This document shows, piece after piece, positions 15,620-22,221 of a stretch of DNA of 46,003 nucleotides (position 1 is the first letter of the stretch; every line of letters begins with the position of its first letter). The stretch is taken from assembly GCA_937885695.1 (NCBI GenBank), contig CALABP010000038.1:1-46003 (forward strand), in the 5' to 3' direction. The notes under the pieces are model-generated. The model did not search any database. It saw only the letters and a program-made list of their open reading frames with translations, and was not told the DNA's origin. The position numbers were made by a program, and so were the translations under genes. The DNA is from DTU089 sp002440045 (GTDB lineage: Bacteria > Bacillota > Clostridia > Oscillospirales > Acutalibacteraceae).

Positions 15620-17125
15620 ATGAAAAAATATATTCTTGCCCTTGACCAGGGAACGACAAGCTCAAGAACGATAGTTTTTGACAAAAAGGGAAACATCGTC
15701 TCAAAGGCACAGTACGAATTTACGCAGATTTACCCGAAATCGGGCTGGGTTGAGCACAACCCCTATGAGATTCTTGAATCTCAGCTTCATTCGCTCACTT
15801 CGGCGCTTGAAATCGGCAGAATAAACCCCTCTGAGGTTGCCGCAATCGGTATTACAAACCAGCGCGAAACAACTATTCTTTGGGATAAAGAAACGGGCAA
15901 GCCTGTTTATAACGCAATTGTGTGGCAGTGCAGGCGCACCGCGCCCATTTGCGAAAGACTTAAAGCCGAGGGGCTTGAGCCGTATATTAAAGAGCACACG
16001 GGACTTCTTATAGACGCATATTTTTCGGCGACAAAAATTAAGTGGATAATCGACAACGTGCCCGAGGCGCGCACCCTTGCAAACGAGGGCAGGCTTTTGT
16101 TCGGCACGGTTGAAACATGGCTTATTTGGAATCTTACAAACAAAGCCGTTCACGTTACCGACTACAGCAACGCCGCAAGAACAATGCTTTTTGATATTGA
16201 AAAGCTCGAATGGGATTCTTATCTTTGCTCAAAGCTCGGTATTCCTATGAACATTCTTCCCGAGATTAAAGAGTCAAGCTCTGTTTACGGCTATATTTCG
16301 GGCGACGTTCCCGAGCTTAAAGAGCTTGAGGGCGTTCCGATTTCGGGCGCAATCGGCGACCAGCAGGCGGCTCTCTTCGGCCAGGCCTGCTTTAACGCGG
16401 GCCAGGCAAAGAACACATACGGCACGGGCTGCTTCCTTCTTATGAACACGGGCGACAAGCGTATTCATTCAAAAAACAACCTGATAGAGGGTATTGCATG
16501 GGGTCTTAACGGCAAAGTATGCTATGACCTTGAGGGCAGTGCTTTTAACGCGGGCTCTGTTATAAAATGGTTAAGAGACGAGCTTCGTATGATAGCAGAA
16601 CCGAGCGAATGCGACTTTCTTGCAGAAAGCGTAAGAGACTCTAACGGAATTTATCTTGTTCCGGCATTTACGGGGCTTGGCGCGCCGTATTGGGATATGT
16701 ATGCAAGGGGCTGCATTGTCGGTCTTACGCGCGGCACAAACAGGGCGCATTTTGCGCGTGCGGTGCTCGAAAGCATTACATATCAGGTAACAGACCTTGT
16801 TGACGCAATGAGCCGTGACAGCGGAATACTTATGTCCGAAATGCGTGTTGACGGCGGTGCTTCGGTAAGCAGCATTATGCTTCAGATTCAGGCAGATATG
16901 ACGGGAACAAAGGTGAACCGCCCGAAGCTTGTTGAAACAACTGCGCTTGGCGCGGCGTATATGGCGGGTCTTGCAGTCGGCTTTTGGAAAGACCTTGACG
17001 AAATTGAAACAGTGCGCGAGGTTGACAGAATCTTTGTGCCCGCAATAAGCGGCGAAAAACGCGACGAAATGCTTCGCGGTTGGCACAAAGCCGTTGAGCG
17101 CGCAAAGGATTGGGAAGAGCATTAA
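15620..17125 (+). CDS. glpK: Glycerol kinase
   Basis: GlpK phosphorylates glycerol to glycerol 3-phosphate. FGGY kinase features are clear: ALDQGTTSSRTIVFD, ITNQRETT, the GAIGDQQAALFGQACF block, NTYGTGCFLLMNTG, and RVDGGASVSSIMLQIQAD. I chose ATG 15620, preceded by AAAGGTG. An in-frame GTG at 15611 would overlap the end of the HAD gene. Length is 501 residues, as expected. The loop before GAIGDQQ, where many Firmicutes GlpK proteins have a histidine phosphorylated by the sugar phosphotransferase system, reads SVYGYISGDVPELKELEG and has no His. No glpF or glpD is in the window. Confidence 0.95.
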   Translation: MKKYILALDQGTTSSRTIVFDKKGNIVSKAQYEFTQIYPKSGWVEHNPYEILESQLHSLTSALEIGRINPSEVAAIGITNQRETTILWDKETGKPVYNAIVWQCRRTAPICERLKAEGLEPYIKEHTGLLIDAYFSATKIKWIIDNVPEARTLANEGRLLFGTVETWLIWNLTNKAVHVTDYSNAARTMLFDIEKLEWDSYLCSKLGIPMNILPEIKESSSVYGYISGDVPELKELEGVPISGAIGDQQAALFGQACFNAGQAKNTYGTGCFLLMNTGDKRIHSKNNLIEGIAWGLNGKVCYDLEGSAFNAGSVIKWLRDELRMIAEPSECDFLAESVRDSNGIYLVPAFTGLGAPYWDMYARGCIVGLTRGTNRAHFARAVLESITYQVTDLVDAMSRDSGILMSEMRVDGGASVSSIMLQIQADMTGTKVNRPKLVETTALGAAYMAGLAVGFWKDLDEIETVREVDRIFVPAISGEKRDEMLRGWHKAVERAKDWEEH

Positions 17126-17143
17126 GCTTTGCGGGGTGGAATT

Positions 17144-18442
17144 TTGACTGATACTATTGTTATTTGCGCTTTCGGCGTTTTAACGGCGGTTTTGCTGTGC
17201 GTTGTTATAGCACTGCTTTTGTCGCTTAAGAAAAAAGCCGAGTCAAAGGATTTTTCGGGCGAGTTTTCAATTAACCGCGAAGAAGCGGCGCGCTCGGCAA
17301 AAGAAACGCGCGAGGAAATTTCAAAAGGGCTTGAAAAGGTTGACGCACGCCTCAGCGAAATGACGAAAGAGAATTTTAACAGCCGTCTTGAGCTTTCCGA
17401 CAAGCTCGGAAAATCGCTTTCCGAAATACAAAAAAACAATCTTGAGCAAAACGAACGGCAAATGCGCGTTCTCGGCGAGAATATGGCGAAAATGCAGGAA
17501 AGCAACGAAAAAAGGCTTGAAGAAATGCGTGCCACGGTTGACGAAAAGCTTACGGCAACTCTTACAACGCGGCTTAACACCTCGTTTAAAACGGTTTCGG
17601 AGCAGCTTGAAAACGTTTATCGCTCTTTGGGCGAAATGAAAGAGCTTTCAAAGGGCGTTACGCAAAACGTAACCTCGCTTAACAGGGTGCTTACAAACGT
17701 AAAGGCGCGCGGAACATGGGCTGAAGTTCAGCTTGAAGCGATACTTGACCAGACTATCCCCGGAATGTACGAAAAGAATTTTTCGCCTAAAAACAACGGC
17801 GAAAGGGTAGAGTTTGCCGTAAGGATTCCGAGCGGCGAAAAAAACGGCGAAGCTGTTTTTTTGCCGATTGACTCAAAATTTCCGATGGAGGATTACGTCA
17901 GGCTTTGCGGCGCTGCGGAGTCTGCTGACCCCATTATGCTCGCTTCTGCAAGAAAAGCGCTTGAGGACCGCATAAAAGCCGAAGCAAAGGACGTTGCAAA
18001 ATACATTTGCGTGCCGAAAACCACGCCGTTCGCAATACTTTATCTTGCGACCGAGGGACTTTATGCCGAAATCGCTTCGTCAAAAAGCGGAATCGCCGAA
18101 AGCCTTCAGGCGCAGAATATTATGATAGCCGGTCCTTCGACGATAACGGCGCTTCTTAATTCGTTTGCCATGGGCTTTAAAGCGATGGCGATAAACGAAA
18201 AAGCAGATGAAGTAAGAACGCTTCTTGCCGCCGCAAAATCGCAGTATGACAAGTTCGGCGACGTGCTTGAAAAGGCGCGCAAAAAGATTGAAGAAGCAGG
18301 CAAAAGCCTTGAAGACGCGCAAAAGCGCAACACGATAATAAGAAAGAAGCTTAAAAATGTTGAGGTCTTTGACAGCGACGGCGCAGACGGAATTTTAGGC
18401 ATTTCGGATTCGTCGGAGCAGGATATTCAGGACGTTGAATAA
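17144..18442 (+). CDS. rmuC: DNA recombination protein RmuC
   Basis: RmuC proteins are predicted membrane-anchored, nuclease-like proteins that limit rearrangements at inverted repeats. Residues about 3-27 form one hydrophobic segment (IVICAFGVLTAVLLCVVIALL), shortened in practice by the charged stretch after it. A long coiled coil rich in Lys/Glu runs to about residue 165. The RmuC domain (PF02646) follows, with RGTWAEVQLEAILDQTIPG, FLPIDSKFPMEDY and GPSTITALLNSFAMGFKAM. The best start is TTG 17144, five bases after GGGGTGG; an in-frame TTG at 17129 lacks a site. It is the last gene before a strong terminator. Confidence 0.9.
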   Translation: MTDTIVICAFGVLTAVLLCVVIALLLSLKKKAESKDFSGEFSINREEAARSAKETREEISKGLEKVDARLSEMTKENFNSRLELSDKLGKSLSEIQKNNLEQNERQMRVLGENMAKMQESNEKRLEEMRATVDEKLTATLTTRLNTSFKTVSEQLENVYRSLGEMKELSKGVTQNVTSLNRVLTNVKARGTWAEVQLEAILDQTIPGMYEKNFSPKNNGERVEFAVRIPSGEKNGEAVFLPIDSKFPMEDYVRLCGAAESADPIMLASARKALEDRIKAEAKDVAKYICVPKTTPFAILYLATEGLYAEIASSKSGIAESLQAQNIMIAGPSTITALLNSFAMGFKAMAINEKADEVRTLLAAAKSQYDKFGDVLEKARKKIEEAGKSLEDAQKRNTIIRKKLKNVEVFDSDGADGILGISDSSEQDIQDVE

Positions 18443-18466
18443 ATTCAGGCATAAGACTTATATAAC

Positions 18467-18505
18467 AAAAATCCCGCGGCGGTTTATTTCCGCCGTGGGA
18501 TTTTT
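18467..18505 (+). terminator. Bidirectional terminator
   Basis: The sequence from 18467 (AAAAATCCCGCGGCGG) pairs with CCGCCGTGGGATTTTT ending at 18505. Both strands end in a U run, so it serves rmuC and the convergent ABC permease gene. Confidence 0.88.
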
Positions 18506-18522
18506 GGGTGTCTGATATTTTT

Positions 18523-20802
18523 TTATTCGGAGAATTTTAAGGCTTCCGCCATATCTATTTTTTTGTTTTTGCGTGCAACGGCAAGGCTTACAAGAAGCGA
18601 CATTGCTATTGTTAGCGCCGACGAGAAAATTACGGTGGCGGCACTTATTGTCGACTTCATTTCGTATTCCGAAGCAAGCTTTGTAACAAGCACGTCAAGC
18701 ACTGCGTAGCCTGCGGGGATTCCGAGAATAACACCCAATACAGAGAGCCACAAATTCTGCTCAACAAGCAGTCTGCCAATCTTTCTGTCCTTAAAGCCGA
18801 CAACCTTTAAGGTTGCCATTTCACGGTAACGCTCGGTATAGCTCATAACGCCGAGGTTATAAAGGACTACGGAGCCGAGTACCAAAGCACCCGCGATAAG
18901 AAGCAAAATCATCGAATCCATTATATCTGTAAAGGTGTCGAAGGAATCAATAATTGCCTGTTTTGACTGAACGCTTTTTATCGCCTTATCGGACGAAATT
19001 TCGGCCTTTTGTGAGCTTGTGTAAACCGAATCTACAGTGTAGTCAATTCCGAGAGACTTTGCATAGCTTTCGGAAATTACGATATTTTCCGTTACACTGC
19101 GTATAATGCCCGCGATTTTTAAAGTGTAGCTTTTATTTGTTCCGTAGGGGCTTATTTTAAGCGTATCACCGGGGTTTAAAGAAAATTCGTCGGCAATTCT
19201 CATACATACATACGCCCCGTCTGAAGAAAGCACGGTATAAGAATTATCTTTACTCGGAAAGCGCACTCTGTCGTGCGTAATATCGTAAATATCAAGCGAA
19301 TACGCTTTTTCTTCTGCCTGAACGCTTACAGAAGCGCTTGCGTCGCCGTTATATTTGTCTTTTATATAAAGGCGTTCTTTTTCTGTGGCGTCTTCTGAAA
19401 GATATATTCTTGATGCATAATTTGTTGCGTCGTCATAATACATACTGAGAAATGCGTCCATCGTGTCGCTCATACCGAGTGAAGCGATTATAAGTATCAT
19501 ACTTCCGATTATGCCGATAAGGCTCATTGCGGTGCGCGATTTGTGGCGCATTATGTCGCGCATATTCCAGCGCACGCCGAACGGAAGCTTGTGAAAAAGC
19601 TTTGTTTTTTCAATAAGCATCGGCTTAACCTTTTTCGGCGTATAAGGTCTTAATGCGTCTGCGGCGGTGCCCTTGAGCATATCGGCGGTTGAAATAAAGC
19701 CGATTACCGTAAGAAGCGCAACAATGCCGAGCGTCGTTAAAATGCAGAACAGCGGCAGGCGAAGCTTCCATTCGGGCAAGTCAAGGTAAGTGCCCATGGT
19801 GCCGTTGGGGTTCATAATATAAAACGCCACAAGATACCCAAGCCCCGTGCCCAAAACGGCGCCTACAACGCCGATAAACAGCGCGTATGATGTGTAGTGA
19901 AGCTTGATTCTTGAGTCCTTAAAGCCGAGCGCTTTAAGAGTGCCTATCTGCGTTTTTTCTTTTGCAGTGAGGCGGTGCATTGTCGTTACCATTGTAAGCA
20001 CGGCAATAAGAAGGAATATAACGGGAAGCACACTGCCCATGGTCTTGCCCTCTTGCGATTCGCCTTTTGCCTGCGAGTAAGAGAGCGTCTCATCCTTTGA
20101 AAGAATAAGGCTTGTGTTTTTTAAAATCTTGTCCGCTTCTTCGGTAAACGCCTTTTTATCGGCGTCTGAAATGACGTTTATTTGAGGATAATAATCTGTT
20201 CCGATGCATTTTTCATACATCTTCGGCGAAATGAAAGCAAAGCCGTGTGAGGTGTAGTCGGGCATAAGCTGTGTTTCGTCGCGGACGCAAATCATATATT
20301 CGCCCGATTTTATAAGTCCCTTTACTTTACCTTTAAGCTCAATGTTTTTATAAAGAAACGTAAGTGTGTCGCCGAGCTTTATATTGTTTGCGGTGGCGTA
20401 TTTGTCGGAAAGCCAAATGCCGTCTTTTGAATCGGGGTCATAGCTGTCGCCGTCTGTGACGATGAATCCCGAAACCTTTTCGTTTGTGGTAACGCTGAGC
20501 GCGGCGCTGTCGCCGTCATATTCTTTAATATCGGCGGTAACCGAAACATAGCGCGCGGCGTCTTTCACAAGGCTTGAATCGGCTATTTTTTTAAGGTCGT
20601 CTTCTTTAAAGCCTTTTTCAAGGACTATGCGATAGTCGGCATAACCCGTCTCTTTAAAAAAGCCTTGCATATTCTCTTCAATGCTTACCCATTCCATATT
20701 AAAGCCGACAAAAACGCCGATGCCGAGGGTAATCATTATTATCATTGAAATGAACTGAGCTTTATATAATTTGAAGGTTCTGAGGAGTTTTCTGAAAAGC
20801 AT
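18523..20802 (-). CDS. ABC transporter permease with two FtsX-like domains
   Basis: The 759-residue protein begins with a transmembrane helix (about 15-35), then has a large extracytoplasmic region. FtsX/MacB-like membrane blocks lie at about 260-385 and again at about 640-750, with a further helix near 430-450. Characteristic stretches are MTTMHRLTAKEKTQIGTLKA and MSYTERYREMATLKVVGFKD, the short conserved segments that contact the ATPase in this superfamily. Such permeases either move lipids, lipoproteins or peptides, or act as mechanotransmitters. Its ATPase partner is encoded 12 bases upstream. It is the last gene of a run that also holds the feo genes and the DtxR-like regulator. Confidence 0.9.
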   Translation of the reverse strand: MLFRKLLRTFKLYKAQFISMIIMITLGIGVFVGFNMEWVSIEENMQGFFKETGYADYRIVLEKGFKEDDLKKIADSSLVKDAARYVSVTADIKEYDGDSAALSVTTNEKVSGFIVTDGDSYDPDSKDGIWLSDKYATANNIKLGDTLTFLYKNIELKGKVKGLIKSGEYMICVRDETQLMPDYTSHGFAFISPKMYEKCIGTDYYPQINVISDADKKAFTEEADKILKNTSLILSKDETLSYSQAKGESQEGKTMGSVLPVIFLLIAVLTMVTTMHRLTAKEKTQIGTLKALGFKDSRIKLHYTSYALFIGVVGAVLGTGLGYLVAFYIMNPNGTMGTYLDLPEWKLRLPLFCILTTLGIVALLTVIGFISTADMLKGTAADALRPYTPKKVKPMLIEKTKLFHKLPFGVRWNMRDIMRHKSRTAMSLIGIIGSMILIIASLGMSDTMDAFLSMYYDDATNYASRIYLSEDATEKERLYIKDKYNGDASASVSVQAEEKAYSLDIYDITHDRVRFPSKDNSYTVLSSDGAYVCMRIADEFSLNPGDTLKISPYGTNKSYTLKIAGIIRSVTENIVISESYAKSLGIDYTVDSVYTSSQKAEISSDKAIKSVQSKQAIIDSFDTFTDIMDSMILLLIAGALVLGSVVLYNLGVMSYTERYREMATLKVVGFKDRKIGRLLVEQNLWLSVLGVILGIPAGYAVLDVLVTKLASEYEMKSTISAATVIFSSALTIAMSLLVSLAVARKNKKIDMAEALKFSE

Positions 20803-20814
20803 TTTTACTCCTCC

Positions 20815-21516
20815 TTACCACTCTATTTCGTCGGCGCTTGCGGGGGATGGCTGGTCCTCGGCAGAAACAATTTTGCCGTTTTTAACGCGTATTACGGTGT
20901 CAGCCATTTTAGCGATGTTCTGGTTATGCGTTACTATTACAATGGTTTTGCCGTATTCGCGCGCCATTTTTAAAAGAAGCTTTAAAACAAGCACGCCGGT
21001 TTCGGAGTCAAGCGCACCGGTCGGCTCGTCGCAAAGCAGAATTTTCGGATTTTTTGCAAGCGCGCGTGCAATCGAAACACGCTGCTGCTCGCCGCCTGAA
21101 AGCTCTGAGGGGAAGTTTTTTAAGTGGTCCGACAGACCGACTTCTTCTATCATTTTTGTTGCCGAAAGCGAGTTTTTTGAAATTTCTTTTACAAGAGAAA
21201 CGTTTTCGTGCACGGTGAGCGTCGGAACGAGGTTGTAAAACTGAAAAACAAATCCGACCTTCTCTGCACGGTATTCGGAAAGCTCGTTGTTTGAAAGCGT
21301 TGAAATGTCTTTGCCTTCAACAAAAATCTTTCCGCTTGTGGGGCTGTCAAGCCCGCCCAAAAGGTTTAAAAGAGTGCTTTTTCCCGCGCCGCTCGGGCCG
21401 AGAATAACTATAAATTTTCCCTCGTCAAGCGAAAGATTAACGCCGTCAAGGGCTTTAAGCTCGTGGTCGCCGCTGTGATAAACGCGGCTTACGTCTTTAA
21501 ATTCAACAATTGCCAT
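20815..21516 (-). CDS. ABC transporter ATPase, MacB/LolD type
   Basis: This 233-residue ATPase powers the permease encoded directly after it. Motifs are complete: Walker A GPSGAGKSTLLNLLGGLD, signature LSGGEQQRVSIARALAKNP, Walker B ILLCDEPTGALD, and the switch His in IVIVTHNQNIAKMAD. The FQFYNLVPTLTVHENV stretch is typical of the LolD/MacB/YxdL branch. I chose ATG 21516, seven bases after a perfect AGGAGG, over an in-frame start at 21534. Its position after the metal-responsive regulator suggests, but does not show, that it belongs to an iron- or envelope-stress response. Confidence 0.93.
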   Translation of the reverse strand: MAIVEFKDVSRVYHSGDHELKALDGVNLSLDEGKFIVILGPSGAGKSTLLNLLGGLDSPTSGKIFVEGKDISTLSNNELSEYRAEKVGFVFQFYNLVPTLTVHENVSLVKEISKNSLSATKMIEEVGLSDHLKNFPSELSGGEQQRVSIARALAKNPKILLCDEPTGALDSETGVLVLKLLLKMAREYGKTIVIVTHNQNIAKMADTVIRVKNGKIVSAEDQPSPASADEIEW

Positions 21517-21580
21517 AAGGCATCCTCCTTGCAAAACCCGGCTGTAAAACAGCCTGTGTCAGCCTTTTTGTTGTTTTATT

Positions 21581-21940
21581 TCAGTTGAGCGCTTCAAGAT
21601 AATCGGGGGGCAGTACCGCAAGAAGCGAGCACACGGCAAGCTCTTTGTCATACACCCCGGGGAAAGCCTTGGTTAAATGCTCTTTTACAGTGCCGTAAAG
21701 CCTTTTATACTGCTCGGCAAGCGCATTGCCGTATTCTGTAAAAAAACATGCGCCGTAAGAGGATTTGCTGATAATCCCCATTTTTATAAAGCTGTTCATC
21801 ATATTGTGAACACTCGGTTTTGATTTGCCGAGGGCGTTTGCAATGTCAACACAGCGCACACCGCCCTTGTTGTTTTCAAGACCCTTCATAACAAGCAGAT
21901 AGCGTATGTTAGAAGCGGTCAATTCGCACTGTATAGCCAT
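21581..21940 (-). CDS. Short DtxR/MntR-like metalloregulator
   Basis: The first 75 residues resemble the N-terminal winged helix-turn-helix of the DtxR/MntR/IdeR family: VRCVDIANALGKSKPSVHNM aligns with the recognition-helix region, followed by FIKMGIISKSSYGACFFTEYG. The 119-residue protein is shorter than the usual 140-230. The region where the family places its metal ligands (His, Glu, Cys-x-x-Glu-His) reads KELAVCSLLAVLPPDYLEAL, and I see no equivalent ligands. I chose ATG 21940; an in-frame ATG at 21991 falls inside the preceding hairpin. Placed after feoA-feoA-feoB and the Cys-rich protein, it is the obvious candidate to bind the palindromes found near feoA and feoB. Confidence 0.78.
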   Translation of the reverse strand: MAIQCELTASNIRYLLVMKGLENNKGGVRCVDIANALGKSKPSVHNMMNSFIKMGIISKSSYGACFFTEYGNALAEQYKRLYGTVKEHLTKAFPGVYDKELAVCSLLAVLPPDYLEALN

Positions 21941-21974
21941 ATGTCTGTTAATCCTTTTTCGTATAAAATTGCGT

Positions 21975-22005
21975 GGGGGCTGTAAAAACATTTTTTACAG
22001 CCCCC
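21975..22005 (-). terminator. Hairpin between the feo genes and the regulator
   Basis: GGGGGCTGTAAAAA (21975-21988) pairs with TTTTTACAGCCCCC (21992-22005). The stem is long and perfect, but on the minus strand it is followed by ACGCAATTTT and not a strict T run. It may cause partial termination, lowering expression of the regulator and ABC genes, or protect the upstream mRNA. Confidence 0.6.
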
Positions 22006-22012
22006 GCTTGGA

Positions 22013-22186
22013 TTATTTCTTAGAGTGGCAGGAGCCTGCCATTGCACAGTGTGCACAGTTGCATCCGCAGGAGGACTTGCCTTTTTTCCTATCCTTTACA
22101 AGCTTTGCGATTATCGCCGCAACGATTGCCAAAAGCACTATACATATAACGATTGTTGCAATATTTTGAGATATCCAACTTAACAT
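22013..22186 (-). CDS. FeoB-associated Cys-rich membrane protein
   Basis: This 57-residue gene is easily missed. The protein starts MLSWISQNIATIVICIVLLA, giving one transmembrane helix at about 8-27, followed by a basic stretch (KLVKDRKKGK) and a cysteine cluster CGCNCAHCAMAGSC near the end. This matches the FeoB-associated Cys-rich membrane protein family (PF12669), usually found after feoB. The cysteines are probably cytoplasmic and could bind iron or an iron-sulfur cluster. AAGGAG lies about ten bases before the ATG. The gap to feoB is 35 bases. The family function is not settled; a FeoC-like helper role is often proposed. Confidence 0.88.
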   Translation of the reverse strand: MLSWISQNIATIVICIVLLAIVAAIIAKLVKDRKKGKSSCGCNCAHCAMAGSCHSKK

Positions 22187-22221
22187 TAAGACCGACTCCT
22201 TTCAAAAAGTTTTAATATGTT

